Of a DNA stretch of 22,743 nucleotides, positions 1-8,517 are shown piece by piece; within the stretch, counting starts at the first letter, position 1; every line of letters begins with the position of its first letter. Location of the stretch: NCBI GenBank assembly GCA_900771365.1, contig CAAGNU010000228.1, positions 1 through 22,743 on the forward strand, in the 5' to 3' direction. This stretch comes from Bacteroidales bacterium (GTDB lineage: Bacteria > Bacteroidota > Bacteroidia > Bacteroidales > P3). The notes under the pieces were generated by a model that worked only from the letters and a program-made list of their open reading frames with translations, did not search any database and was not told where the DNA came from. The translations under genes and the position numbers were made by a program.

Positions 1-1746
1 TCCTGCATGGCGGAGGCAATGCTGAACGTGCCGTTCCTGAACAAGCCTACGGCCGTCATCACGCCCACGAAGTACTACTACTGCTTAGGCGAGGAGGTGG
101 TGCTGCACGGCGAGCCGGGCGACGACATGACCTACACCTACGAATGGACGGTGGAGGACACCGAGACAGGGGAGTCGGAGACCTACACCACGGGGACGGT
201 GACCTTTGTTGCCAACAATGAGAGCCGCACGGAGTACATCGTAAAACTGACCGTGACGAACTCGGACAACTGCTCGGCAGATGCCGACGCGGTGACCATC
301 GTCTGCATGGGACGGATAGCGGCCCCCTCGATAGACTATGGCGACGACGAGTACTGCATAGACCGCGGGCCGGTGAAGCTGAAGAGCCACGGCCCCGTGG
401 ACGAGATACACTGGAGCAACGGCGACTACGGCACCAAGGCCTACTACTACTACCCCACTACGGCCAAGGCCTACTACTATGACGCGGAGTCGGGCTGCTG
501 CTCCGACACGGCGCACATAACCGTTGCCGCCGCGCCCGACTTCGACGGACTGCTGACGGGCTGCTACAAGGTGTGCCCCGAACTGGCGGGCGGACACCTG
601 CCGGTGTACGGTATGCTGCCGGTGCAGCAGAGCTTCGACTACGATTGGCTGCACAACGATGTCGTGCTGGACGGCGGCACGGGAAGATACCTGCCGTTGT
701 GGCTGCCGTTGAACGAATACGGAAAGTACAACCTGAACGTGAGATACTTCAGGGACTGCGAGGCCTATTCGGACCCGCTGGTGCTGGAAGAGTCTGACGA
801 GTGCAAGTGCGACAGCGTGAGCATCGACCTGAAGAGCGAGTTCAAATGCGAGAAAGACTGCAAGCTGGTCTATACGATTCACGTGACGGTGTGCAACCAC
901 TCGTCCGACACGATATGCTTCAGCAAGCTGAACCCGCTGTTCGACCTCACGACGGGCAACATCGCAATCACATACAACACGTTCAGCCCCGTGACGCTGC
1001 TGCCGGGAGGCTGCACCCAGTTCGACCTCGCGCTCTCAGCCCTATCCCTCGACCCGATGGCCGTGGCCTTCCAGCTGGAGGACGAGAACTGCGCCGAGTG
1101 CACCAAGGACTTCGGCATAGACCTGACCCCCGAGGCGAACTGCACCTCGTCGGTGACGGTGGGACAGATGACCCCCAACGGCTCGGCGACAAACAGCAGT
1201 ACCTACTACTACAACTTCCACATCGGCCTAACGGGCGTGCAGAACGTGCTGGCCGTGTGGAGCACACCGCAGCAAGTGGTGAACTACACTTACGACGGCT
1301 CGACCTACTATCTGGACGGGCTGTGCTCGTTTGACAGCTACACCCTGCAGGGAAGCGAGGCAGCGTGCATACATGCACTGGTATGCCACAACGACGAGCT
1401 GTGCGTCTATACCTACTGCACCTCGGCCGAAGCGTTGCTGAAGGACATGGAGGAATATGGCTCCGGCCCAGACGACAAGTCGGCCCGCAGCACCGCCATC
1501 CCGAGCGAGCCACGGCTGCAGCCCAACCCGACCACCGGCGAGGTGGAGGTGGTGGGCACCGCCGACAAGGTGACGGAGGTGCTGGTGATGGACATGAACG
1601 GCAGACAGATGGCGGTGTATGAGCAGACACGCCGCTTCGATGTCGCGCCGCTGGCCTCGGGCTTCTACATCGTCCGCGTGAAGACACAGCCCGCCACCAC
1701 CGATGCAGCTACCAAGGTGACGTACATCAAACTGGTGAAAAAATAA
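1..1746 (+). CDS. T9SS cargo protein with PKD/Ig-like domains, 5' partial
   Basis: The frame is open from the first base, so the visible 582 codons are the C-terminal part of a larger secreted protein; the first Met (base 7) is probably internal. Two Cys-containing beta-sandwich regions are visible near the start. The first (about residues 15-100) has a PKD-like look, with YTYEWTV and later VKLTVTNSDNCSADA. The second (about 103-175) is similar and Tyr-rich. A middle region with many Cys follows. The last 75 or so residues form a T9SS type A sorting domain: LQPNPTTGEV, then VLVMDMNGRQ, then ASGFYIVRV and a final basic YIKLVKK. By family knowledge this tail directs export across the outer membrane and is cleaved. 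The passenger has no recognisable catalytic motif, so an adhesive or structural surface role is only inferred. Confidence 0.85.
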   Translation, partial: SCMAEAMLNVPFLNKPTAVITPTKYYYCLGEEVVLHGEPGDDMTYTYEWTVEDTETGESETYTTGTVTFVANNESRTEYIVKLTVTNSDNCSADADAVTIVCMGRIAAPSIDYGDDEYCIDRGPVKLKSHGPVDEIHWSNGDYGTKAYYYYPTTAKAYYYDAESGCCSDTAHITVAAAPDFDGLLTGCYKVCPELAGGHLPVYGMLPVQQSFDYDWLHNDVVLDGGTGRYLPLWLPLNEYGKYNLNVRYFRDCEAYSDPLVLEESDECKCDSVSIDLKSEFKCEKDCKLVYTIHVTVCNHSSDTICFSKLNPLFDLTTGNIAITYNTFSPVTLLPGGCTQFDLALSALSLDPMAVAFQLEDENCAECTKDFGIDLTPEANCTSSVTVGQMTPNGSATNSSTYYYNFHIGLTGVQNVLAVWSTPQQVVNYTYDGSTYYLDGLCSFDSYTLQGSEAACIHALVCHNDELCVYTYCTSAEALLKDMEEYGSGPDDKSARSTAIPSEPRLQPNPTTGEVEVVGTADKVTEVLVMDMNGRQMAVYEQTRRFDVAPLASGFYIVRVKTQPATTDAATKVTYIKLVKK

Positions 1747-1854
1747 ATGACCAAACCCGACCGCGAGGCCACCACGAGGAGGTGCGCCTACAGCCCCAGG
1801 GCAACGGACGCTACCTCCTCACCTAATTCAAGCAATTTAGACAAAACAACAATC

Positions 1855-2289
1855 ATGAAAACTAAAAAGACCCTCAGAATCCTCGTCCCGACAGTCGTGG
1901 CCCTCGCCACCCTCGTCGTAATCTCCTGCGAGAAAGAAAATCTGTCAAGAGCGAAAGTTGCCGACGTTTCTTTCTCCGAATGCCTGTTGCACCTCATGGA
2001 AAAAGGGTATGAGCACCCCGACACCATCCTAACCCATTATAGCGACGGCACTCTGTTCGTCGAACACCGAAATTTGGCAGTGAACTGTGGCTTCAAAAGA
2101 GTCACTGTCAAAACATCCACCTCTAATGACACACTAACGATAACAGAACACGGCTCTCCTTCCCCTGAGGACTGCATATGCGAGATTAACAACTCCTTCC
2201 AGATTCGGAATATTCCCCAAGGACGGTATGTGCTCGTATTCAAAAACTGCTATCCCGAACCAATCGTCGAAACTGTGAACATGAACTAA
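1855..2289 (+). CDS. small lipoprotein, unknown function
   Basis: I start this 144-residue protein at ATG 1855 rather than the in-frame ATG at 1747 directly after the previous stop. From 1855 the N-terminus is a clean lipoprotein signal: basic MKTKK, a hydrophobic stretch, then the lipobox VISC with Cys25. The EKEN after the cysteine resembles the charged lipoprotein export signals that place Bacteroidota lipoproteins on the cell surface. An A-rich stretch precedes ATG 1855, as is common for starts in this phylum. The mature part is about 120 residues with four further Cys and looks like a small beta-rich domain; I recognise no family. It lies 108 bases after the T9SS cargo gene in the same direction and may be co-transcribed with it. 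Confidence 0.72.
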   Translation: MKTKKTLRILVPTVVALATLVVISCEKENLSRAKVADVSFSECLLHLMEKGYEHPDTILTHYSDGTLFVEHRNLAVNCGFKRVTVKTSTSNDTLTITEHGSPSPEDCICEINNSFQIRNIPQGRYVLVFKNCYPEPIVETVNMN

Positions 2290-2318
2290 TACAAACATAA
2301 AAAGCATATATAATGAAT

Positions 2319-2374
2319 GACGGCCTCCGCCCAACCATTATTCATTATTCAATATTCATTACTCCCCAACCATT
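2319..2374 (+). repeat. GC-rich tag plus heptanucleotide array
   Basis: A 14-bp tag, GACGGCCTCCGCCC (2319-2332), is followed without a gap by six 7-bp units that end exactly before the rnr start codon. Units include AACCATT (first and last), ATTCATT (twice) and ATTCAAT. The 11-bp string CCCAACCATTA occurs at both ends of the array, 35 bp (five units) apart. The same tag-then-heptamer layout recurs at 18252. Confidence 0.75.
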
Positions 2375-4768
2375 ATGAACGAAATTTACGCTAAACAGAT
2401 ACTGAAAATCTTTGCCAACAACCCCTTTGACAGCTTCAACCACAAGCAGATTGCATCGCGTGTGGGAGCTCACGACAAGGGCGGCCGACAGCTGGTCCTT
2501 GCCACCATGCAGGAGCTGGCCGAGGCCAAGATACTAGTGGAGGACGACAACGCCCGCGGCAAATACAAAATCAATCCCAAGAACATCAACGACGACCTCC
2601 TGCCGAAGAACTATATCATCGGCACCATCGACATGAAGCAGACCGGCAAGGCCTACGTCATCCCACAAGAAGAGGGCCGCGACGATGTGATGATCTCGCC
2701 CAACAACACCCGTCACGCCCTGCACGGCGACACGGTGAAAGTGCTGATGTTCCCCCAGCGAAAGATGCACAAGCCCGAAGGCCAGGTCGTAGAAATCATC
2801 CAGCGCGCCAAGACCCGCTTCGTCGGCATCATCCAGAAGCAGGACCGCTTCGCCTTCATGGTCAGCGACAGCCGCACCATGGTGACCGACATCTTCATCC
2901 CCCTCAACGACCTCGCCGGCGCCGAAGACGGCGAAAAGGTGCTGGTGGAGATGACCGACTGGCCCGACCGCATGAACAACCCCGTGGGCCGCGTCGTCAA
3001 ACGTCTCGGCCAGCCCGGCGACAACAATGTGGAGATGCAGTCCATCCTGGCCGAATACGATTTCCCCTTGGACTTCCCCAAAGAGGCCGAACGCGAGGCC
3101 GAGCGCATCGCTGAGCCTACCGCCAAAGACCTCGAAGGCCGCAAGGACTTCCGCAGTACCACCACTTTCACCATCGACCCCGCCGACGCCAAGGACTTCG
3201 ACGACGCCCTCTCCTTCCGCCCCATGAAGAACGGCAACTTCGAAATCGGCGTGCACATCGCCGACGTGTCGCACTACGTGAAGCCCGGCACCGCTATCGA
3301 CCGCGAGGCCTACGAGCGCGGCACCAGCGTCTATCTCGTTGACCGCACCATCCCCATGCTGCCCGAAAAGCTCTGCAACGGCGTCTGCTCGCTGCGTCCC
3401 CATGAGGACAAGCTCTGCTTCAGCGTCGTGATGGAGGTGAACGCCCAAGCCGAAGTGCTCAAAGCATGGTTCGGCAAAAGCGTCATCAACAGCGACGAAC
3501 GCTACAGCTACGAGGAGGCCCAGGCCGTCATCGACAGCAACGACCCCGGAGCCGGCTCCTCGAACAAAGTGACCGGCGAAGCCATCCTCGAGCTGCACAA
3601 GCTCGCCACCATCCTCCGCAACCAGCGCTACAAGGACGGCGCCATCAACTTTGAAAGCCAGGAGGTGAAATTCCAACTCGACGAAAACGCCAAACCCATC
3701 GGCATCTACATCAAGGAGTCGAAAGAGGCCAACTGGCTCATCGAAGAGTTCATGCTGCTGGCCAATAAGAAAGTTGCCGAAAAAGTCGGCAAGGCAAAAG
3801 AAGGCACAAAAGGCCACAAGACCTTCGTCTATCGCGTGCACGACGAGCCCAACCCCGAAAAGCTCAACACCTTTGTCGAATTCGTCGCCAAACTGGGCTT
3901 CAAGATGAAAGTCAGCTCCCGCCAGGCACTGGCACACAGCTACAACAGCCTCTTCGAAACCATCGCGGGCCGCGGCGAGGAGTACATGATCGACAGCATC
4001 GCCATCCGCACCATGTCCAAAGCCTTCTACAGCACCGAGAACATCGGCCACTACGGCCTCGGCTTCCCCTTCTACACCCACTTCACCTCCCCCATCCGCC
4101 GCTACCCCGACCTGATGGTCCACCGCCTGCTGGAACACTACCTCGAAGGCGGTCCCTCGGCCAACGCCGAAGCCTATGAGGAATACTGCAAACACTGCTC
4201 CCTCATGGAAAAACGCGCCGCCGACGCCGAACGCGCCAGCGTGAAATACAAGCAGGCCGAATACCTCAGCGACAAACTCGGGCAGACCTTCCCCGCCCTC
4301 ATCTCCGGCGTGAGCAAATGGGGCTTATACGCCGAAATCGAAGGCTGCAAATGCGAAGGCATGATACCCATCGGAAGCCTCCAGGGCGACTACTATATGC
4401 TCGACGAGGACAACTACCAAGTCATCGGCCGCCGCCACGGCAAATGCTACAAGCTCGGCGACCCCGTCACCATCCGCGTCAAAGGCGTCGATATGCTCAA
4501 GAAACTCATCGACTTCGAACTCGTCGAAGATGCCGACATAGAGATACCGACATACGGCGACAAACGCTCCCGCCGCAACGCGCATAAAGAAGAGCCCGCG
4601 CGCCGTAGCTCAAACAAGACGCGCAAAGAAGGCTCCCACGAAGAAAAGAATGCGCACAAGAAAGCCGACAAGCCGAAGAAGAGCGCAGCCAAGAAAGAGG
4701 GGGCTAAGAAAGCCTCGAAAGGCAAACCCCGCGCCAACAAAAAGAAAACCGAAAAACATCCGGAGTAA
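2375..4768 (+). CDS. rnr: ribonuclease R (3'-5' exoribonuclease)
   Basis: This 797-residue protein has the full RNase R layout. A winged-helix region comes first (about residues 5-65), then cold-shock-like RNA-binding segments, the RNB catalytic domain (about 255-590), an S1 domain (about 640-720) and a strongly basic Lys/Arg tail from about 730. The catalytic signature is DPADAKDFDDA at residues 268-278. Asp268, Asp274, Asp276 and Asp277 match the metal-binding aspartates of the RNase II/R family. HFTSPIRRYPDLMVHR is the conserved late RNB motif. The enzyme degrades structured RNA from the 3' end in the cytoplasm. The long basic tail is typical of RNase R and separates it from RNase II. The start at 2375 gives the expected N-terminus. 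A heptamer array lies directly upstream and a strong terminator directly downstream. Confidence 0.95.
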   Translation: MNEIYAKQILKIFANNPFDSFNHKQIASRVGAHDKGGRQLVLATMQELAEAKILVEDDNARGKYKINPKNINDDLLPKNYIIGTIDMKQTGKAYVIPQEEGRDDVMISPNNTRHALHGDTVKVLMFPQRKMHKPEGQVVEIIQRAKTRFVGIIQKQDRFAFMVSDSRTMVTDIFIPLNDLAGAEDGEKVLVEMTDWPDRMNNPVGRVVKRLGQPGDNNVEMQSILAEYDFPLDFPKEAEREAERIAEPTAKDLEGRKDFRSTTTFTIDPADAKDFDDALSFRPMKNGNFEIGVHIADVSHYVKPGTAIDREAYERGTSVYLVDRTIPMLPEKLCNGVCSLRPHEDKLCFSVVMEVNAQAEVLKAWFGKSVINSDERYSYEEAQAVIDSNDPGAGSSNKVTGEAILELHKLATILRNQRYKDGAINFESQEVKFQLDENAKPIGIYIKESKEANWLIEEFMLLANKKVAEKVGKAKEGTKGHKTFVYRVHDEPNPEKLNTFVEFVAKLGFKMKVSSRQALAHSYNSLFETIAGRGEEYMIDSIAIRTMSKAFYSTENIGHYGLGFPFYTHFTSPIRRYPDLMVHRLLEHYLEGGPSANAEAYEEYCKHCSLMEKRAADAERASVKYKQAEYLSDKLGQTFPALISGVSKWGLYAEIEGCKCEGMIPIGSLQGDYYMLDEDNYQVIGRRHGKCYKLGDPVTIRVKGVDMLKKLIDFELVEDADIEIPTYGDKRSRRNAHKEEPARRSSNKTRKEGSHEEKNAHKKADKPKKSAAKKEGAKKASKGKPRANKKKTEKHPE

Positions 4769-4785
4769 ACGCTCCGGTATCACAC

Positions 4786-4815
4786 AAAAAGGTCCGCCAC
4801 GATGGCGGACTTTTT
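4786..4815. terminator. bidirectional intrinsic terminator
   Basis: GTCCGCC (4792-4798) pairs with GGCGGAC (4804-4810) around a 5-base loop. Five A precede the stem and five T follow it, so it can stop rnr from the left and the convergent 4836-6320 gene from the right. A second small hairpin, CCGGAG/CTCCGG, overlaps the rnr stop codon (4760-4777). Confidence 0.9.
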
Positions 4816-4835
4816 GCATATATCACTTTCTCAAC

Positions 4836-6320
4836 TTATTTGACAATCGAAAGGCGTTTGGTGACACGGCCATTGTCCGTAAAGATGTTCACCAAGTAAA
4901 GGCCGGCAGCGTATGAATGCGTATCAACCGACACTTGATTGGAATGAATCCCATCTTTGGCATACACAACCTGGCCCATCATATTCACGACAGACAAAGA
5001 GCGAATTTCGCTATTTAAGGTGACGGTAAACACATTTGTTGCAGGACAAGGATAGAGACTGACATTCTGTGCGGGCTGATTGATGCTGACATCCACGCCC
5101 GGGAGGCTGACATAGAACGTGGTCTGCTCACTCGATTCCGTAATCGAAATGCCCATAGCGTATGCGCCATCCGCTGTAATCGAATTGAAGGATGAAGCCA
5201 CCATACCTGTCACGTATGCATCGTCGGGATACAATTCCGAAAGGCGTTGCATAGAAGCTGTGCCAGCCTTCCAAAGCACTGCGTCAACATCCTGCGACCA
5301 TGTTGCGGGATCCGTGACTCCTGTGAAACGGCCCACGCAGGTGCCGTCATCTGCGATGCCAAACATCTCAATTCGTTCAAAGTCCTCCTCAATATCAAGC
5401 ACTTCGAATGCACCCGTCACCAAATTAAGACGGGCTGCTTTCGCAGAAGGGAAGATACTAAAATCGTTCACATCGTATGCCTCCACAACCATCAAAGAGG
5501 CCCATTCTCCATTTGCACTGATGGCTACAGGCTGGAACTCATAGTAAGGGTTCTCGCCAGGGATGACAAGACTATCCCCCTCATAATAGCGTGTCTGGTA
5601 ATAGCTGTTGGAAATCAGGACTGGGACATACTGACCGCCTTGCAGCTTCCAGGTCATAGCAACCCAAGTGCCAGTGTTGGCATCCTGCGCATATCCCAGA
5701 ATCACATTGCCATCAGAAGAGATATAACGTGCGCTGACATAGTCAATTGGAAATCCCAAATCCGCCTCTGCTGGCATAGGGAGGTCTGTGCAGACAGTCC
5801 CTTCTTGAGTCCAGACGCAAGCATGAGTAATCCAGTTTGCATCGAAATAGAAGCCGACAATCGTGCTGCCGTCCTCTGTGATGCCATACGCCTCACAGCC
5901 AGCGTTATCGCTACTCTCATGCAGGAACGTATAGGTGCCATGACCGTCTGCCCGTGCCATGATGGGGTGGCTGATGTAGTCCGCTCCCGTAAGTGAACCA
6001 ACCGCTATGCCTGCATTATTGACAGCATGGAAGGCGCCTGTCTTAGTCATATACTCCCAATAGGACTCCTCGCCCCAATCAACAAAGACCGAATCCTGCT
6101 CGGCGATTTCTATCAGTTCGCCCGTCTCCGTATTCCATATCATAGGAGTCTGCACAGTTTGATTCGCACCTCCGACAAAAGTCCTATTCTGTGACATGGA
6201 TTCTCCGAGAACCGCAATTTCATGCCCGTCAAGTTCTGTCGGACTCACAACAAAAGGTGCTTGGGCGAACAAAGATGCTGAAAAAAGCATCGTGACAATC
6301 AGTAAAAAGTTTTTTTTCAT
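4836..6320 (-). CDS. T9SS cargo protein with HAF-like repeats
   Basis: The start is ATG at 6320 (MKKNFLLIVTMLFSASLFAQ, a clear signal peptide), giving 494 residues. A longer reading would need a TTG codon at 6332. The body contains degenerate repeats of the kind seen in HAF-repeat surface proteins, for example AYGITEDGSTIVG, ISSDGNVILGYA and GIADDGTCVGRF. Each pairs a glycine-rich turn with a short strand and is often followed by a Trp/Lys strand such as VLWKAG. This suggests a beta-propeller or solenoid. The C-terminus is a T9SS type A sorting domain: VSLYPCPATNVFTV, SVVNMMGQVVY, AAGLYLVNIF and a final VTKRLSIVK. The usual PNP motif reads PCP. The protein is expected on the surface or outside the cell; its ligand is unknown. 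It has its own well-matched promoter at 6368-6399. Confidence 0.85.
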   Translation of the reverse strand: MKKNFLLIVTMLFSASLFAQAPFVVSPTELDGHEIAVLGESMSQNRTFVGGANQTVQTPMIWNTETGELIEIAEQDSVFVDWGEESYWEYMTKTGAFHAVNNAGIAVGSLTGADYISHPIMARADGHGTYTFLHESSDNAGCEAYGITEDGSTIVGFYFDANWITHACVWTQEGTVCTDLPMPAEADLGFPIDYVSARYISSDGNVILGYAQDANTGTWVAMTWKLQGGQYVPVLISNSYYQTRYYEGDSLVIPGENPYYEFQPVAISANGEWASLMVVEAYDVNDFSIFPSAKAARLNLVTGAFEVLDIEEDFERIEMFGIADDGTCVGRFTGVTDPATWSQDVDAVLWKAGTASMQRLSELYPDDAYVTGMVASSFNSITADGAYAMGISITESSEQTTFYVSLPGVDVSINQPAQNVSLYPCPATNVFTVTLNSEIRSLSVVNMMGQVVYAKDGIHSNQVSVDTHSYAAGLYLVNIFTDNGRVTKRLSIVK

Positions 6321-6367
6321 ATTGTATCTCAATTAAATGGGTTAATAATCCGTTTCAAACAACGATG

Positions 6368-6399
6368 CAAAGATACGAATTATTTTCAAACCAAACAAA
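6368..6399 (-). promoter_or_regulatory. Bacteroidota-type promoter for the 4836-6320 gene
   Basis: Read on the minus strand, TTTG (6399-6396), a 20-nt spacer and TATCTTTG (6375-6368) match the primary sigma factor consensus of this phylum (TTTG, 19-21 nt, TAnnTTTG). The start codon is 48 bases downstream of the -7 element. Confidence 0.8.
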
Positions 6400-6465
6400 C
6401 ACTCTGCCATCAATACCGCTATTTAAAAACAAAATAGCCTCAAACACGGCATCTATTACAGTCAT

Positions 6466-6503
6466 AAAAAAAAGAAGGCCACCGATGACGCGACCTTCTT
6501 TTT
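6466..6503 (-). terminator. intrinsic terminator of the rpsF-rpsR-rplI operon
   Basis: On the minus strand an AAAAAGAAGG arm pairs with CCTTCTTTTT around a loop of about 14 bases, ending in a T-run. It begins about 20 bases after the rplI stop codon. Confidence 0.85.
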
Positions 6504-6522
6504 CGTATATGTAACTGAACGA

Positions 6523-6972
6523 TTATTCAGCAACAACTTCCACGTTAACCTGAGCTTTGATCTCTTTGTAGATGTTGATAACAGCAGTAGAAGTACCAAC
6601 TTCTTTCAGCTTAGCACCGTCAACAACGATCTTCTTGCGGTCGATGTCGTAGTTGTGCTGCTCTTTGAGAGCCTCAGCAATCTGGTCTGCGGTGATAGAG
6701 CCGAAGAGATGGCCGTTCTCACCGACCTTAGCGACGAGGCGGACGCTCTTGCCGTCAACAGCGGCTTGAAGAGTCTGTGCGTCCTTGCGGAGCTTCTCCT
6801 CTTTAAAGGCACGCTGACGCATGTTCTCAGCATGGATTTTGCGGTTGGTAGCGGTGGCGATGATAGCCATGCCCTGAGGGAGAAGATAGTTGTTGGCGTA
6901 TCCGTTCTTAACGTTGACGATATCGTCTTTGTAACCGAGGTTGGTCACATCCTGTAAAAGTATAATTTCCAT
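6523..6972 (-). CDS. rplI: 50S ribosomal protein L9
   Basis: The 149 residues begin MEIILLQDVTNLGYKDD and continue VNVKNGYANNYLLPQGMA, the diagnostic N-terminal L9 signature that binds 23S rRNA. A long charged connecting helix rich in Lys, Arg, Glu and Ala follows (about residues 45-75). The C-terminal domain contains GENGHLFGSIT. The length is normal for the family. It is the last gene of the rpsF-rpsR-rplI operon, 18 bases after rpsR, and is followed by a terminator. Confidence 0.97.
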   Translation of the reverse strand: MEIILLQDVTNLGYKDDIVNVKNGYANNYLLPQGMAIIATATNRKIHAENMRQRAFKEEKLRKDAQTLQAAVDGKSVRLVAKVGENGHLFGSITADQIAEALKEQHNYDIDRKKIVVDGAKLKEVGTSTAVINIYKEIKAQVNVEVVAE

Positions 6973-6990
6973 TCTATTCTTTCTCCTATA

Positions 6991-7257
6991 TTATTTTAAA
7001 CAATCGGCTACATAGGGCAGCAGAGCCAGGTGGCGAGCGCGCTTGATAGCTTTGGACACTTTCTTCTGATACTTGTTGGAAGTACCGGTGATGCGGCGGG
7101 GCAGAATTTTACCCTGCTCATTGACGAACTTCAGGAGGAAGTCTGCGTCTTTGTAATCGATATACTTAATGCCGAGTTTCTTGAAGCGGCAATATTTCTT
7201 GCGCTGGGTCTCAACGGCGATCGGGGTGAGATATTTGATTTCAGTTTCGTTTGCCAT
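6991..7257 (-). CDS. rpsR: 30S ribosomal protein S18
   Basis: The 88 residues contain the S18 core, with YIDYKDADFLLKFVNEQGKI followed by LPRRITGTSNKYQKKV and then KAIKRARHLALLPYV. S18 pairs with S6 on the platform of the small subunit, and the two genes are adjacent here. The N-terminal KKYCRF segment keeps one Cys. Length and start (MANETEIKYL) are typical for Bacteroidota. Confidence 0.97.
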   Translation of the reverse strand: MANETEIKYLTPIAVETQRKKYCRFKKLGIKYIDYKDADFLLKFVNEQGKILPRRITGTSNKYQKKVSKAIKRARHLALLPYVADCLK

Positions 7258-7317
7258 GATTCTAATTTTTTTTAAATTACTTTTTGGAATGCAGTGTTGC
7301 TGTCATCCACGCTTAAT

Positions 7318-7683
7318 TTATTTCTCCTCCTCAGCTGCGGGAGCCTCGGCGACCTTCTTTGCGTTGCGCTTCTTCTCGTTGTAAGCCACAGCGTATTTGT
7401 CGAGCTTGGTGGTGAGGAAACGGAGCAGACGCTCGTCGCGCTTGTAAGCGATTTCGAGGTCAGCGATTACGCTACCCTCAGCGTTGAACTCAATGAGGTA
7501 GTAGAATCCGGTAGTTTTTTTACGGATAGGATAAGCGAGCTTGCGCATACCCCAATTGTTGGTGTAGACGATTTCTGCACCGTGATCTTTTAAGAAGTTG
7601 GTGTACTTCTCGACCGTTTCCTTCATCTGGTCTTCAGACAAAACGGGAGTTACAATGAAAACGGTTTCGTAACGATTTACCAT
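7318..7683 (-). CDS. rpsF: 30S ribosomal protein S6
   Basis: The 121 residues start MVNRYETVFIVTPVLSEDQ, the usual S6 opening. YTNNWGMRKLAYPIRKKTTGFYYL is represented here by its central WGMRKLAYPI motif, followed by FYYLIEFNAEGSVIADLE and the strand DERLLRFLT. The tail is Ala/Glu-rich (VAEAPAAEEEK), as often seen. S6 forms a dimer with S18 on 16S rRNA. It is the first gene of the operon, with rpsR 60 bases downstream. Confidence 0.97.
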   Translation of the reverse strand: MVNRYETVFIVTPVLSEDQMKETVEKYTNFLKDHGAEIVYTNNWGMRKLAYPIRKKTTGFYYLIEFNAEGSVIADLEIAYKRDERLLRFLTTKLDKYAVAYNEKKRNAKKVAEAPAAEEEK

Positions 7684-7740
7684 GTTGTTTAATTTATATA
7701 TTGATTAATTAATAAAAAGTACGTTTGAAAAAAAAACGTG

Positions 7741-7813
<73 letters not shown>

Positions 7814-7874
7814 AATGCGGTTTGCGATGTAAAGAAGATGTTTGGAAAGCGACCTCTCGGTGGGAGAGTGGTGG

Positions 7875-7948
7875 TCGGGGTGAGAAGACTCGAACTTCCG
7901 GCCTCCACGTCCCGAACGTGGCGCGCTAGCCAACTGCGCTACACCCCG
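7875..7948 (-). tRNA. tRNA-Pro (anticodon CGG)
   Basis: Acceptor arms CGGGGTG and CACCCCG pair; the anticodon stem CCACG/CGTGG encloses TTCGGGA, giving CGG (codon CCG). The discriminator is A, and the next three minus-strand bases (7874-7872) read CCA. This is the only tRNA in the cluster with an encoded CCA end. Confidence 0.93.
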
Positions 7949-7954
7949 CAGTAG

Positions 7955-8027
7955 TGTCCTGGCAGGGACTCGAACCCTGGACCCATTGATTAAGAGTCAA
8001 TTGCTCTACCAACTGAGCTACCAAGAC
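7955..8027 (-). tRNA. tRNA-Lys (anticodon CTT)
   Basis: Acceptor arms GTCTTGG and CCAGGAC pair with one G-U; the anticodon stem ATTGA/TCAAT encloses CTCTTAA, giving CTT (codon AAG). It lies six bases from tRNA-Pro, so the two must be processed from one transcript. Confidence 0.93.
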
Positions 8028-8107
8028 ATGTATTGCTTCGAGCTACGAGTATTGTGTACTTCGTGCTTTTGGCTTTGGTATTTTACTATTTCAAATTACT
8101 CTCTTTG

Positions 8108-8190
8108 TACTCCGGGTGGGACTTGAACCCACACGCCCTTGCGGGCAAGGGATTTTAAGTCCCTCGTGTCTACCATTCCACCACCAGAGC
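8108..8190 (-). tRNA. tRNA-Leu (anticodon TAA)
   Basis: At 83 bases it has the long variable arm expected of a class II tRNA (CTTGCCCGCAAGGG). The anticodon stem AGGGA/TCCCT encloses CTTAAAA, giving TAA (codon TTA). GGTTCAAGTCCC is the T-arm. CCA is not encoded. Confidence 0.93.
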
Positions 8191-8191
8191 G

Positions 8192-8226
8192 TTCCAGTTA
8201 CCGGCTTCCGGTTTCCAGTTTCCGGC
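8192..8226. repeat. heptanucleotide array in a tRNA spacer
   Basis: Five consecutive 7-bp units of consensus TTCCRGY lie between tRNA-Gly and tRNA-Leu: TTCCAGT twice and TTCCGGT, TTCCGGC and TACCGGC once each. The differences are nearly all transitions. The array begins one base from the tRNA-Leu 5' end. Confidence 0.75.
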
Positions 8227-8244
8227 TTTAGTTTGGAGACTTAG

Positions 8245-8317
<73 letters not shown>

Positions 8318-8335
8318 AAAGCGTTTTACTTTTTG

Positions 8336-8408
<73 letters not shown>

Positions 8409-8479
8409 GTCGCTTTATCACTATTTCAAGTGCCTCTCTGCTTTCATTTGAGGTGTGTTTCTCATCTCGAAAGCGGGTG

Positions 8480-8487
8480 CAAAAGTA
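8480..8487 (-). promoter_or_regulatory. promoter -7 element for the tRNA cluster
   Basis: On the minus strand TACTTTTG matches TAnnTTTG and is preceded by an eight-A run. The first tRNA begins about 70 bases downstream. No clear TTTG -33 element is present. The same arrangement (A-run, GTTGTAATTTTGCA) appears at 14449 and 18394. Confidence 0.65.
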
Positions 8488-8517
8488 CGACTTTTTTTTG
8501 AATTAGAGAAAAAAATT

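Noticed and set aside
1747..1854. N-terminal extension of the small lipoprotein
   Set aside because: It would bury the lipoprotein signal behind 36 charged residues. Another frame here ends in GRYLLT and could be gene debris, but it is too short to claim.
2534..4195. A 553-codon open frame opposite rnr
   Set aside because: It lies wholly antisense to a gene with clear RNase R motifs. It is a Val/Asp/Gly-rich artefact of high-GC third positions and has no domain or signal of its own.
5247..5996. A 249-codon open frame opposite the HAF-like T9SS cargo gene
   Set aside because: The opposite strand has a signal peptide, sorting domain and good promoter, so this frame is a shadow.
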